From Chromatiales bacterium (GTDB lineage Bacteria > Pseudomonadota > Gammaproteobacteria > Steroidobacterales > GCA-2729495): DNA of 64,000 bases. Shown here piece by piece: positions 45,136-55,308 of this stretch. The stretch spans positions 117,343-181,342 of the forward strand of contig JAEUPZ010000018.1 in NCBI GenBank assembly GCA_016789885.1, in the 5' to 3' direction. Made by a program: the position numbers and the translations under genes. The stretch's first letter is position 1. Each line of letters opens with the position of its first letter. The notes beneath the pieces are model-generated. The model was given only the letters and a program-made list of their open reading frames with translations, made no database searches and had not been told where the DNA came from.

Positions 45136-46878
45136 TCAGACCCGCTCGATGACGTAGCCCAGGGTGACCGGCAGTGGCCCCGAGTACTGCAGCACCAGAA
45201 CCGGGCACTCGTGCCGGATGCCGAACTGCGGGCAATGGTAGCCGGTGGCCTGCTCGAGCGTCCCGGCAGCACCCGTCGCAAACCGCAGGCTGCGGCCAGT
45301 GGGCAGCGTCAGCCGGCACTCGCGCTCGCCGACCCGCTCGACCCGAATGTCGGGGTGCAGGTGCACGAAGCTCTCGACCCGGTGACTGCGCCCGCCTTCG
45401 CCGCGCACGACATCGGTGACCTCCCACCGCCCGGCCAGGGCCATGCGGATCTCGCGCCGGTGCACCGGCCGGCCCGGCAGGCGCCGGTAGCCGTCGTGCT
45501 CACCGGCGAAGTGCAGCTCGTCCGCCTGCCAGGGACTGAGCACGGCGGCCTGTGGATAGGCCCGCCGGGCAACCCGGAAGGCCCCCCACACCTCCGACTG
45601 GTCCGCACCGTCCACGCGCACAGTCGAATGGGCCGCCGTACTGCGCAGGTACTGGCGGAAGGGCCCGCCTTCGTAGTCGTAGGTGCCACTGTCCACCACC
45701 ACCGGCAGCCCGTCGACGCAGAGCTCGTAGGCCAGCGTGTCGCAATGGGTATGGCCGGGCTGGTAGTCGGGGCCCACGGGGCCGCAGTCGACGATCAGGC
45801 TGTCGCCGCGGTGGCAGTAGCCGTAGAAGCCGGTGTCGGGGAAGCAGATGCGCCGAGGCCCGGTGTCGTCTCGCGCCACATCATCACCCAGCACCCGCCG
45901 GGCGTAGTCGAGCAGCGCCGCCGTGGGCGGCGCGATGCCATAGGCTGCATCGTTGAAGAGCGGAAACTCCGCGTGACCGCTGCGCATGGCTGCCAGGAAG
46001 CGCGTGGCCCGCACGGCCGCTTCACGCACGACAGCGGTCGCCTCAGCCGGCGCCGCAAACGCCTGCATGACGTTGACGAGATCCAGCAGGTCTTCCAGCG
46101 TGATGGCGTGGTACATGGGGCTGCGCTCGAAGTGCCCGCCATCGGGCAGCACCTGCTCGCGCACCTCGTTCACCACGATGCGCAGGCCTGTCCGCAGGTA
46201 GCCAGCTGCGGCCTCGCTGGTGCCAAAGAGGCCCGCAAACACCAGGGCCTTGCCGTTCTTGAACAGGTGATTGGCGAGCAGGTGATACTCGATGTCACCG
46301 GCCAGCGCCGCCACCTGCAGGTCGAGGCTCACCTGCCAGTGGTCCGGCACCGACGGCAGGCGGGCGAAGTACTTCAGCCAGTTGACGATGCGCAACGACA
46401 GCGGATACGGCTCCCAGGCATCCACGGCGCCGGGCCGCACCCGGGCAATCCAGTCGTCGATGAGCGCGGCCTTGGTGGCCTCCGGCACCACGGGCCACTG
46501 CAGGTAATCGAAGTAATGCAGGTTGTAGCGCCAGAGCTTGGGAGCGTCGGCCGAGACCCAGTCCGGCGAGGTCGTGGCCATGGGCCGGGGCGAGTTCAGG
46601 AAATGAATGGCGGCGGCGGTCGATGCTCCCGACGGTGTCGGTACACCCGGCAGCAGGCGCGACCCGGCAGCACCGGCGAACCGCAGGGGACCCATCGCCG
46701 GGGCAGCACGCGGCACCCGTGGCGGAAACAGCCGGCGACGCAGCTGGCGAGACACCTGCCCCGGCGTCAGGTATCGAACGGTATGGGCGTAAAGCCCGAG
46801 CCGGCCCGCCAGGCCGGGGCGCGACGACCGGGCCAATGACAGGTCCACGGGGCGCCCCACCGCCCCGGCCGCCGTCAT
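45136..46878 (-). CDS. Heparinase II/III-family protein (exopolysaccharide lyase-like)
   Basis: 580 residues from ATG at 46878, which overlaps the upstream stop (ATGA). It has a helical toroid N-terminal domain (PKLWRYNLHYFDYLQWPV, ANHLFKNGKALVFAGLFG, FERSPMYHAITLEDLLDLVN). The beta-sheet domain of heparinase II/III follows (HTHCDTLAYELCVDGLPVVV, DSGTYDYEGGPFRQYLRSTA, AHSTVRVDGADQSE). Such genes are regular members of XrtA exopolysaccharide loci, where they are thought to trim or release polymer. There is no clear signal peptide, so the location is uncertain. Confidence 0.9.
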   Translation of the reverse strand: MTAAGAVGRPVDLSLARSSRPGLAGRLGLYAHTVRYLTPGQVSRQLRRRLFPPRVPRAAPAMGPLRFAGAAGSRLLPGVPTPSGASTAAAIHFLNSPRPMATTSPDWVSADAPKLWRYNLHYFDYLQWPVVPEATKAALIDDWIARVRPGAVDAWEPYPLSLRIVNWLKYFARLPSVPDHWQVSLDLQVAALAGDIEYHLLANHLFKNGKALVFAGLFGTSEAAAGYLRTGLRIVVNEVREQVLPDGGHFERSPMYHAITLEDLLDLVNVMQAFAAPAEATAVVREAAVRATRFLAAMRSGHAEFPLFNDAAYGIAPPTAALLDYARRVLGDDVARDDTGPRRICFPDTGFYGYCHRGDSLIVDCGPVGPDYQPGHTHCDTLAYELCVDGLPVVVDSGTYDYEGGPFRQYLRSTAAHSTVRVDGADQSEVWGAFRVARRAYPQAAVLSPWQADELHFAGEHDGYRRLPGRPVHRREIRMALAGRWEVTDVVRGEGGRSHRVESFVHLHPDIRVERVGERECRLTLPTGRSLRFATGAAGTLEQATGYHCPQFGIRHECPVLVLQYSGPLPVTLGYVIERV

Positions 46879-49031
46879 GACCCGGCGCGCATGGCCTCGA
46901 CGGCGTCGAAGGTGGCGCGCGTGACCTCGACCTGCTCGTCGAAGGGCATGGGGGATGGCTGCCCGGCGGCCACGGCCGCGACGAACGCCGCGATGCAGGC
47001 CTCGTTGCCTTTGTCCTGCTTCCACAGGTTCAGCTTGCCGAACCCGGGCCAGCCGAAGCCGGTGAGCTTGCGGAAGTTGTCGAGCTGCAGCACCGCCCCG
47101 CCGCAGAACACCTCGAGGCGCTCCTTCGGGAAACTGCGGTGACCGCTGGCGACGTAGTGCACGGTACCCAGCGAGCCGTCGGCGAATTCGAGCGTAAGCA
47201 CCGACTTGTCCTCGCGCACCGGCACGCCCGGGGCCTCGCCCACCATGGTGGCGCGGGTGCGCCGGATGGGCTGGCCGACCAGAAAACGCAACAGGTCAAC
47301 GAAGTGGCAACCCTCGCCGATGATGCGGCCACCACCGACCGCGTCGCTCTGGGTCCAGTGGTCCGGCGGAATCTCGCCGGCGTTCACCGTCATGACCAGC
47401 ACCTTGGGCTCGGCCACGGGCTTCAGCAACTCGCGCATCTTCACCACCTGCGGGGCGAAGCGGCGGTTGAAGCCGGTCATTACCACCGGGGCAAAGCCCG
47501 ACCGCACGGCCTCGGCATGGGCCGCCTCGACCTGGGCCAGTTGCGCCCGAGTAATGGCCAGCGGCTTCTCCACGAAGACATGCTTGCGGTTGCGCAGCGC
47601 CGCCTCGACGAGGTCCGCATGGTTGTCGTGGCGGGTGGCGATGACGACGGCGTCGGTGTCCGTGTCGGCCAGAGCGGCTGCCGCATCCGTGCCAGCCGTG
47701 GCAAAGCCGTGCTTGCGGCCTGCCCGCACGCCACTGACGCCACCGGCACTGACCAGCATCTGCAGCCGGGCGGGGGTAGCCGCCAGACCCGGAATCAGCA
47801 CCTGGGCGGCATAGTTGCCAGCGCCGATGACCGAGACCCGGGGCGCACCGGCCGCGGCTGCCGGCCGGGGCTTCGCCGGGGGCGGCAGTGCCACCACCCG
47901 GTCGGCCAGGCCCGGCGGCGCCGCCGCCTCGGGGTACTGCAACACGATGGCAATGGGCCCGCCCTTGGCCAGCAGCTCGTAGCCGCGGGTAGCGTCGGCA
48001 ATGTCGACCCGCTCGCTGACCAGGCCCGACACGTCGAGGGCGCCCGAGGCCATCAGGTCGAGCACGGCCTCGAAATTGCGCTGCTCCGTCCACCGCACGA
48101 AGCCCACCGGGTAGTCGTGCCCCTGCTCCTCGTACGCCGGGTCATAGCGGCCCGGGCCGTAGGAGCACGAGACCTGGAATGTGAGCTCCTTCTCATAGAA
48201 GTCGGCGCGCGACAGCTGCAGGCCGGTGACGCCCACCAGCACGATGCGGCCCCGCTTGCGGCACATCTGGGCGGCCTGGTGCACCGGCTCGTTGCTGTCG
48301 GTGGAGGCAGTAATCACGACGGCGTCGACCCCGCGACCGGCCGAGGCCCGACGGGCGGCCGCCAGCGGATCCTCGCCCGCAGAGGGCACGCAGGTCATGG
48401 CACCGAACCTGCGGGCCAGCTCGGCCCGGCGGGGATCGAGGTCGATGCCCAGCACCTGGCAGCCATTGGCCCGCAGCAACTGCACGGCCAGCAGACCGAT
48501 CAGGCCGAGGCCCGTGACCACCACCACCTCGCCCAAGGTCGGCTGTACCAGCCGGATGCCCTGCAGGGCAATGGCGCTGACCACCGTGAAGCTGGCCGCC
48601 TCGTCGCTGACGCCATCCGGAATCTTCGCGCACAGGTTCTCGGGCACGCAGACGTATTCGGCGTGGCTGCCGTTCGACACCACCCGGTCGCCCGCCGAGA
48701 ACCGCGTCACACCGGCCCCGACCTCGACCACGACCCCCGCATTGCTGTAGCCCAAGGGGATGGGCTTGTCGAGCTTGGCCTGGACGGACCGCATGGTCGG
48801 CCCGATGCCGTCGGTCCGGATCTTGTCGAGCACCTGCCGGACCTTGTCTGGCTGCTGGCGGGCCTTGTCGATGAAGTTGGCCTTGCCGAACTCGAGGAGC
48901 ATGCGTTCGGTACCGGCGGAGATAAGCGACCGTCGGGACCGGATGACCACCCGCCCGGACTGCGCCAACGGAACCGGGACGGTCTCTATCGTCGTAGCGC
49001 CATCACGAAGACTCTGCAGAATCTGCTTCAT
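46875..49031 (-). CDS. Fusion: zinc-type alcohol dehydrogenase domain plus Gfo/Idh/MocA oxidoreductase domain
   Basis: 718 residues. Residues 1 to about 370 are an MDR-type dehydrogenase (PLGYSNAGVVVEVGAGVTRF, GDRVVSNGSHAEYVCVPENL, VVVVTGLGLIGLLAVQLLRA). From about 400 on there is a Gfo/Idh/MocA domain (VSVIGAGNYAAQVLIPGLAA, DAVVIATRHDNHADLVEAAL, KHVFVEKPLAITRAQLA, RIIGEGCHFVDLLRFL). The usual catalytic zinc Cys of the first half is not obvious. Fusions of this type recur in exopolysaccharide loci and probably modify a nucleotide sugar. It is the first gene of the three-gene operon. Confidence 0.92.
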   Translation of the reverse strand: MKQILQSLRDGATTIETVPVPLAQSGRVVIRSRRSLISAGTERMLLEFGKANFIDKARQQPDKVRQVLDKIRTDGIGPTMRSVQAKLDKPIPLGYSNAGVVVEVGAGVTRFSAGDRVVSNGSHAEYVCVPENLCAKIPDGVSDEAASFTVVSAIALQGIRLVQPTLGEVVVVTGLGLIGLLAVQLLRANGCQVLGIDLDPRRAELARRFGAMTCVPSAGEDPLAAARRASAGRGVDAVVITASTDSNEPVHQAAQMCRKRGRIVLVGVTGLQLSRADFYEKELTFQVSCSYGPGRYDPAYEEQGHDYPVGFVRWTEQRNFEAVLDLMASGALDVSGLVSERVDIADATRGYELLAKGGPIAIVLQYPEAAAPPGLADRVVALPPPAKPRPAAAAGAPRVSVIGAGNYAAQVLIPGLAATPARLQMLVSAGGVSGVRAGRKHGFATAGTDAAAALADTDTDAVVIATRHDNHADLVEAALRNRKHVFVEKPLAITRAQLAQVEAAHAEAVRSGFAPVVMTGFNRRFAPQVVKMRELLKPVAEPKVLVMTVNAGEIPPDHWTQSDAVGGGRIIGEGCHFVDLLRFLVGQPIRRTRATMVGEAPGVPVREDKSVLTLEFADGSLGTVHYVASGHRSFPKERLEVFCGGAVLQLDNFRKLTGFGWPGFGKLNLWKQDKGNEACIAAFVAAVAAGQPSPMPFDEQVEVTRATFDAVEAMRAGS

Positions 49032-49308
49032 AAACCACGTAACTCGACAACCAGGACGCCTTAATCGTGCGCGCAGGTCCGACCATCTCTATGGCGACAA
49101 CCGGCCTTATGTATCCATAGGGCAAAACCACCCTCACATACGGCCGGGAAGGCCCCGCCACTTACATACACCGGGATCTACCTCCACATTCCCAAGTCAA
49201 TGCTAGGCTACATTACCCACAGCCTAACGTGACCGGGGCTTCAGATCAGGCACACGCCTCCTGGGTTCCTAGTCGTGACCCAAGACACGCTTCGCGCAGC
49301 TATTTCCG

Positions 49309-51072
49309 ATGTCGGCCATAGACGCTGTTGCACCATACCTGACCGGCGCTCTGCTGCTGTTGTCCCCACATGCGGCCAGTGCTGCATCCGGCCATACCCG
49401 GCCCCCAAACCATGACCACTTCACCGTGACGGCAGCATTTGTAGATCCATTCTCCCCTATACCGATACTCCCAGACACCGAGCTTGCCGACGCACCGACT
49501 GCCCCAGGGCCGACCTTCAAGGTGACGCCTGGTATGTATCTATCGGCCTCTCTCGTAGTTCGGTCTCCAGTCTCAGTAGTCGACTTCACGGTTTCCGCAT
49601 CTCAGGTGACTAACAACGATGACGCCGTCATATCCGGCGCGACAGTAGATGTCCGCGTGGTGAAGCCGTGGTTCCAAGCGCCGGGCGCCTGGCAATCACA
49701 ACGCCGGGAACGCAGCGGCCAACCGGTACTCGTCCCCGAGCTTCTGCTTCATGACTGGGATCTCGTAACGACAAATTACGGGACCAGGAGAAACACCGTA
49801 AGGCTACACGGCCCTCAGGGAACTACTTACGCAACTTTCACGGGAAGCCCGATTGTCAAATCCGAGGTTATACCCACCACGTCGGACCTCCCAATCATGG
49901 ATTCGGACACTCTGCTCCCCTTCACGCTGCCAGCGAATGAGACGGTCCAGTTTTGGGTGACCGTGGACATACCGAAAGACCTTCCAGCAGGCAAGTACAA
50001 AGCCGCGCTTAGGACCACCAAGGGACCCGTCCTAGCCCTCACGATCGACGTGCTTCCATTCGCCCTCCCACCGCCCCCGCTTGAGTACTCGATCTACTAT
50101 CGCGGAAAGCTGTCGCCACACGACGGCACAGTTTCATCTGAGTACAAGAACGCACAGCAACTGAGCGCAGACCTTGCAAACATCCGCCGGCACGGCATCA
50201 CCAACCCGACCGTTTACCAACGATTTCGCCCAAAGTTCCCGCGCGACGGACGATCAGATCGAGAAGCACAACGCCTACTCAAGGAGGCCCTAGCTACGCG
50301 ACAAGCTCAAGGGCTTACATCGCCAGACCTGTACTACTTGGGACGAACTACGAGCAACCCGACATCACCAGCGGAGCTCGCGCAGTTGGAGCGCGACGTA
50401 CGAGCGGTCACGAAGATCGCCGCAGGACACGGATATCGCAACACCTTCTTCTATGGCATCGACGAAGCAAGTGGGGACATTTTGTCATCACAGCGAATGG
50501 CATGGTCTATCGTACGGAGCTCCGGTGGACGCATCTTCACTGCAGGACGCATCGACGCGCTCGCCGATATGGGCGACCTTTTAGATGCTCTCGTCTATCA
50601 AGGACTACCAAGCGCAGAGCTACGCTCCCAAGCGCATGCAACAGCGGCGAACGTGCGCATGCTTAGCTACGACAACCCGCAGAGCGGACCTGAGAATCCT
50701 GCGGTATTCCGTCTCAACTACGGCTTACGCCTATGGCAGAGCGGCTTTGACGGGGCGATGATCTACGCCTTCCAGCATTCAATGGGCAACATATGGGACG
50801 ACCTTGATCATCCGATCTATCGTGACCACGCCCTGACCTACCCCACCGTCGACCGTCCTCTGGACACGCTCGCATGGGAAGGCCTGCGCGAGGGAATCGT
50901 CGACACTCAGTACGTTGGCGCCGTTGAATCTAAAGCATCGTCCTGTCGATCGGATGCCGGCCTGCGGGCTCGACGTTACCTTACACAACTTCGCGATAGC
51001 GTCATTGTGGACCCAGCCTCGGTACGCTCGGAACTAATAGATCTTGCCTTGGCCATGAGTCCGAACTGCTGA
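49309..51072 (+). CDS. Exported DUF4091 / glycoside hydrolase 123-like protein
   Basis: 587 residues. A signal peptide (TGALLLLSPHAASAASG) is followed by a beta-rich N-terminal half (ETVQFWVTVDIPKDLPAGKY). The barrel-like C-terminal half contains FFYGIDEASGDIL (an Asp-Glu pair as in GH123), RLNYGLRLWQSGFDGAMIYA and DTLAWEGLREGIVDTQYV, the DUF4091 signature. It probably acts on the extracellular polymer or its precursors. No clear ribosome site is seen. Its G+C content and codon use look lower than the genes to the left. It is divergent from the fusion gene across 277 bases and is followed after 19 bases by the O-antigen ligase gene. Confidence 0.82.
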   Translation: MSAIDAVAPYLTGALLLLSPHAASAASGHTRPPNHDHFTVTAAFVDPFSPIPILPDTELADAPTAPGPTFKVTPGMYLSASLVVRSPVSVVDFTVSASQVTNNDDAVISGATVDVRVVKPWFQAPGAWQSQRRERSGQPVLVPELLLHDWDLVTTNYGTRRNTVRLHGPQGTTYATFTGSPIVKSEVIPTTSDLPIMDSDTLLPFTLPANETVQFWVTVDIPKDLPAGKYKAALRTTKGPVLALTIDVLPFALPPPPLEYSIYYRGKLSPHDGTVSSEYKNAQQLSADLANIRRHGITNPTVYQRFRPKFPRDGRSDREAQRLLKEALATRQAQGLTSPDLYYLGRTTSNPTSPAELAQLERDVRAVTKIAAGHGYRNTFFYGIDEASGDILSSQRMAWSIVRSSGGRIFTAGRIDALADMGDLLDALVYQGLPSAELRSQAHATAANVRMLSYDNPQSGPENPAVFRLNYGLRLWQSGFDGAMIYAFQHSMGNIWDDLDHPIYRDHALTYPTVDRPLDTLAWEGLREGIVDTQYVGAVESKASSCRSDAGLRARRYLTQLRDSVIVDPASVRSELIDLALAMSPNC

Positions 51073-51091
51073 CGGAGCATATATCCCGCTC

Positions 51092-52414
51092 ATGACCACC
51101 AGCTCATCGATCCAGACAGCCCGTTACAGTGGCCGAGAATCTGCACTCATCGTCTGCGCACTCGTGTACAGCTTTGTGGTGCATTTTGGCGTCTTTTTCC
51201 GACTGTCCGCAGACCAGGACTCATTGGGACTATCGTCCATTTTGGCAAGCGCTATTGTCTTGCTAGGAGCCGTTCCTGCGATAGTGGTAGTAGCACGCGA
51301 AGTCATCTATAGGTTCCTGGTAGCGCTACTCGCCGCCGTCACTGTTGGTGCCGTCACAAGCAGCACCGGCCTTTCTTCGGCGACACTAAACGCCGCGCAG
51401 TTCGCGTTCTACATTGCCCTCTCAGCTAGCGTGGCGGCGTGCGTTAGGAGCCCGTTGACGCTCCGCCACTTCTGGATAGCGGCAAGTGCTGGCTTGATGC
51501 TATCGGGCGCCCTAACCTTAATAGACTTCTATGGCTTCTACGACGTCCCCAGGAACAACGAACTCGGCATATCGACAGAGACAGCCTTAGGGCGGGTAGA
51601 CCAAGCCAGCGGATTCTTCTTCAATAGAAGTTCCATGGCTGCTCTCTTCGTTTTCACCATCACAGGAACGCTTGTACTGGCGTTGGGACACGGAGGCCTC
51701 TTATTCAGGCTGAACATGCTAATTGCCGGCGGGACTGGCTTTGTCACTGTCGTCCTGACGCACAACCGCTCAGCCGTCGTTGGCTCCTTGATAGCGATTG
51801 CCGTCTACGCCCTGCGGTCATCTAGGTTTCGCGGCAGCAAGCGGGTAGTGGGTCTTGCCATCCTCGCTGGGATTCTCATCGGATTTGGGGTTCTGATATC
51901 CGCATTTTTCCCCGAACAGTTAGCGGTATACACCGAGAAACTGGCGTTCGTCACCAGCGGTGAAGAGGCGAGCCAGTCCGATCGGTCACGACTCGAACTG
52001 CTCAAGATAGCAATCTCATCCTTAACATCTTACCCGTTCGGGCATGGCATCACAGAAATACGCTATGGCCTCATGCAATCCGATCAGATAAACGCGCACA
52101 ACGTCTTCACCGGTCTTTTGTGGGCGGCAGGAGTCCTGTTCATAGCTTGGCTACCGCCGTTTCTAATAGTTGCAGTCGGGCGCGTTCGTAGAATTGCCAG
52201 GTTTGTCGCCGTATCTAAGGGCTTTGCACCCTACATCGATGCAATTCAGTACGGTCTGCTCGCCTGGATGCTGCACAACATGACCCACTTCAGCCTGAAC
52301 ACCGGACTGGTATGGGTTGCCCTTGGCCTGATGCTCAGTACTTGTCATCTGCCTCGCCAGAGGAGTGACCGCCGAATTGTTCCGACTCCGCAGGCAGCGC
52401 TTGCCCGGCAGTAA
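51092..52414 (+). CDS. O-antigen ligase/polymerase family protein (Wzy-like)
   Basis: 440 residues with about ten to twelve membrane segments. The Wzy_C-type loop includes GFVTVVLTHNRSAVVGSLIA, then SDRSRLELLKIAISSLTSYP and FGHGITEIRYG, the large periplasmic loop of O-antigen ligases and exopolysaccharide polymerases. INAHNVFTGLLWAAGVLF is the conserved His-containing region. It would polymerise or ligate the repeat units made by the neighbouring glycosyltransferases. It lies in the lower-G+C part and is co-directional with the DUF4091 gene. Confidence 0.88.
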   Translation: MTTSSSIQTARYSGRESALIVCALVYSFVVHFGVFFRLSADQDSLGLSSILASAIVLLGAVPAIVVVAREVIYRFLVALLAAVTVGAVTSSTGLSSATLNAAQFAFYIALSASVAACVRSPLTLRHFWIAASAGLMLSGALTLIDFYGFYDVPRNNELGISTETALGRVDQASGFFFNRSSMAALFVFTITGTLVLALGHGGLLFRLNMLIAGGTGFVTVVLTHNRSAVVGSLIAIAVYALRSSRFRGSKRVVGLAILAGILIGFGVLISAFFPEQLAVYTEKLAFVTSGEEASQSDRSRLELLKIAISSLTSYPFGHGITEIRYGLMQSDQINAHNVFTGLLWAAGVLFIAWLPPFLIVAVGRVRRIARFVAVSKGFAPYIDAIQYGLLAWMLHNMTHFSLNTGLVWVALGLMLSTCHLPRQRSDRRIVPTPQAALARQ

Positions 52415-52524
52415 GCACTGGCGCCGCATCGCACCTAGCGCCCCGTGACCGGAGGGCGCGGCAGCACGGGCGCAGACACGCACCCGTCCGCGTCAGAAAG
52501 CAAGGCACGCCAGACTCTGCGCGG

Positions 52525-53757
52525 TCAGCACCACATGATGCTTGGGTTTGCAAACCGTTCCGCGACTTGATCGGCGTGCGTCTTGTCCGCAAACGGCCGC
52601 AGATACTCCACAACCGTGCGCTGGGCACGCACCCGCATATCGTTCAGCTGAACAGTGTCTCTAGCCAGATTCAGCACGGCATCGCACAGGGCTTGAGGAT
52701 CACTACCCTCCACTGTTACGCAATTCACTCCATCCAACAGGATTCCTCTGTACTGATCGCGCCTATATGTGACCACACACTCTCCGAACAGCATTGCCTC
52801 GAAGAACACGCGAGGGAACCCCTCGTTGTAGAGAGATGGCAGCACGAATACATCGTGATCGATGAACACTTGGCGAAGCACCGCCTTGTCTGCGATGTAC
52901 CCGCGGTAGCTCACCACGTCCTCGATCGCGAGTTGCCTCATCATTTGCCTGAATTTGTGGGTTTCCGGCTCCGGCCCTTCGCCGATGACAGTCAGCTGAA
53001 ACGAAAGACCTCTGCCCTTTAGCTCCTTGGCGATCAGAAGAAGGTCAAAGATACCTTTGGACGCAATCATCGCGCCCACAAACAGCAACCGTATCGTTTT
53101 CCCAACGTCACGGACCTCGCGCGGGGCGTCGATCTCGCGGTACGGCATCATAGGCGACACCAACCCAGCCTTCCCACCCCACGCCTCCACACGACGCCTC
53201 AGCCACTCACCAGTGCACAGGCAGAACTTCGCCTTCCTCACTAGAAGCCTGTACGCCACCACCCATACAGCGCCCTGGCTCTCGAGCCCACCACGCACAT
53301 ATAGTGCGAATGGCCTACCTGCGACTGCGAGAATAAGTCCAAACAATGTGCCGAATGTGTTGGGCGTGTAGATATAGACGTCATCGACGGACCTGCTAAT
53401 GGCAAGGAGACTCCCCACCGACCTAAGGTGGGCCACCATCTTCTGCACGCCTCGCCACGACTGCCGCCACACACCAAGTGGCCGGCACTGAACGCGCTCA
53501 CCGCACACGAGACGCGGCATATCGGGCGCACCATCGGGTGACCCGTAAGAGTATGTAGCTAGCACGACACGCTGATATCTACGACTGAGACCTGCGACCA
53601 CCGACATCTCGTTGGCGTTCACAGCCATGACCACTTCGCCGTCATACGTGCCTGAGTAGACAGCGTGATTCGGCACAACGAGTATGGTCCGCATTGCATC
53701 GGCGCCAGAGTCGAAGATCTTCATGTCGTAAACACCAATGATGCAAACCGACCGCAC
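52525..53757 (-). CDS. Glycosyltransferase family 4
   Basis: Up to 410 residues. The GT4 donor domain is clear: IRLLFVGAMIASKGIFDLLL, LTVIGEGPEPETHKF, DHDVFVLPSLYNEGFPRVFF and EAMLFGECVVTY. The N-terminal half (VVPNHAVYSGTYDGEVVMAV) is divergent. Starts at 53757 (GTG), 53724 and 53694 (MRTILVVPNH) are possible; none has a convincing ribosome site, and the 53694 start fits the family best. It converges on the O-antigen ligase gene and belongs with the flippase and GT upstream. Confidence 0.88.
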   Translation of the reverse strand: MRSVCIIGVYDMKIFDSGADAMRTILVVPNHAVYSGTYDGEVVMAVNANEMSVVAGLSRRYQRVVLATYSYGSPDGAPDMPRLVCGERVQCRPLGVWRQSWRGVQKMVAHLRSVGSLLAISRSVDDVYIYTPNTFGTLFGLILAVAGRPFALYVRGGLESQGAVWVVAYRLLVRKAKFCLCTGEWLRRRVEAWGGKAGLVSPMMPYREIDAPREVRDVGKTIRLLFVGAMIASKGIFDLLLIAKELKGRGLSFQLTVIGEGPEPETHKFRQMMRQLAIEDVVSYRGYIADKAVLRQVFIDHDVFVLPSLYNEGFPRVFFEAMLFGECVVTYRRDQYRGILLDGVNCVTVEGSDPQALCDAVLNLARDTVQLNDMRVRAQRTVVEYLRPFADKTHADQVAERFANPSIMWC

Positions 53758-53790
53758 TCCGCTGTCGCGGCCAAAACACCGCTGTACGAA

Positions 53791-55308
53791 CTAATCGACC
53801 CGACCGCCTGATCTCTGCATAGCCTGACGGCCGAGCTGCATTACCCAGGCTCCGGCAGGCCCGAGCATCGTGGGCCGCATGAGCAGCGCAACCCCAATAG
53901 CTAACACTGCCGCGCTGCCGCTACACGCCAGAACACCGATGTCCGGCCAGTCTTCGACTCGCCCGACCGTCGCTATGGCCGTGGCGGGAAGAGCGCCTAT
54001 AGCGGCAAGCTGAACACCTGGCCAATGGGCCTTTGCGATGTCCCTCCACCGAAGTCCGGTCAGGCGGTTAGTCAGGTCGACCATCAACGCAAAATTGAAC
54101 ACGATAGCGAGAGAGACGCCGGTGGCAGCCCCCACACCACCCCACCGCGACCCTACCAATGCACCGGCAATGACGGCGATAGCGTAGATGATCTGCCGCC
54201 ACGCGCGGCGATATACCGCGCCGCACGCCTGCGATAGCTCATCGCTCAACTTGTATGTGCAGCGGAACAGCATTGCACCTGACAGTACCTGGAACATGGC
54301 TACAGACGCCGTCCACCTGTCTCCCAGCAGCACACGGATGACCTCAGCTGACAACAACGCGCATAGCGTCGCCACAGGCAACATCACCGCCACTGTCAGG
54401 GCCAGACCTCTACTGTAGTTGGTTCGCAGCGTGTCCGGGTTGTCCTTCACCCGCGCCAGCGCTGGGAACAGCACACGCGCAACAATCCCATCCATCACGT
54501 TGGCCGGGAGGACCATGATCTGGTAGGCACGATCGTACTCCCCCACAATCGCGGCATCCGCCCCACGCCCGAGTGCCGCCTTGTCGCCCCTGGTTGCAGC
54601 GACATTTGAGAAGTTTGCCATCGTGAACCCGAGGCCAAATCGTAGCAACTGCTTCACCGACAAATGGGAGAACCCAGGACGCCCTACCAGACCGCGAATC
54701 CAGAGCAGCTGTAGGCAGCGGCAGGCCTTTTCACCAACGTATGCCGCAACGAGCGACCAGACCCCAAACCCTGCAAGCGCGAGGCCGATACTGGGCGCAA
54801 AGTACCCTAGAACATAGCTGCCGACGTCCACGCGCGCCAGTGCATTGAACTTTAGCTCCCGGCGTAGCATGGCCTCCGCCGGGTCGAATAGCGCCTGTAT
54901 GACCAACGTGCTAGCGAGTACCGGGACAACCCTGGCCACATCCGGCGAGCCGACCAGCGACGCAAGAGTCGGGGCTGCGACACACAGCACGCCCACTCCA
55001 GCGCTCGCGGCAGCTACGGACAACGTTAGTACCGTATTCAGATCCCGCTGCGATACTGCATCCTTCTGCACGAGCGCCGCAGGCAACCCCATCTGGACCA
55101 GGAACTGCGTCAGGCTAACGATGACCACACCCACCGCCAGAACGCCAAAGTCCTCCGGCATTAGCAGTCGAGCCAGGACGACGAGATTGATCAGCCGGCC
55201 TACAGTCACCAGCGCTGTGCTTGACGTGACCCATAGGAGCCCGCTGAAGGCAACCGCGGATAGAGACTTTTCAGACATTGGGCTGCTACGGCGAGGTGCT
55301 ACGAACAC
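53791..55308 (-). CDS. Polysaccharide flippase, Wzx/MATE-like (lipopolysaccharide biosynthesis protein)
   Basis: Up to 505 residues with about 12 membrane segments. INLVVLARLLMPEDFGVLAV, QFLVQMGLPAALVQKDAVSQ and FGLGFTMANFSNVAATRGDK are typical of the polysaccharide transporter (PST) branch. It should flip lipid-linked repeat units across the inner membrane. Starts at 55308 (GTG, overlapping the upstream GT stop) or 55278 (MSEKSLSAVAF) are both plausible; the second fits the family better. Confidence 0.9.
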   Translation of the reverse strand: MFVAPRRSSPMSEKSLSAVAFSGLLWVTSSTALVTVGRLINLVVLARLLMPEDFGVLAVGVVIVSLTQFLVQMGLPAALVQKDAVSQRDLNTVLTLSVAAASAGVGVLCVAAPTLASLVGSPDVARVVPVLASTLVIQALFDPAEAMLRRELKFNALARVDVGSYVLGYFAPSIGLALAGFGVWSLVAAYVGEKACRCLQLLWIRGLVGRPGFSHLSVKQLLRFGLGFTMANFSNVAATRGDKAALGRGADAAIVGEYDRAYQIMVLPANVMDGIVARVLFPALARVKDNPDTLRTNYSRGLALTVAVMLPVATLCALLSAEVIRVLLGDRWTASVAMFQVLSGAMLFRCTYKLSDELSQACGAVYRRAWRQIIYAIAVIAGALVGSRWGGVGAATGVSLAIVFNFALMVDLTNRLTGLRWRDIAKAHWPGVQLAAIGALPATAIATVGRVEDWPDIGVLACSGSAAVLAIGVALLMRPTMLGPAGAWVMQLGRQAMQRSGGRVD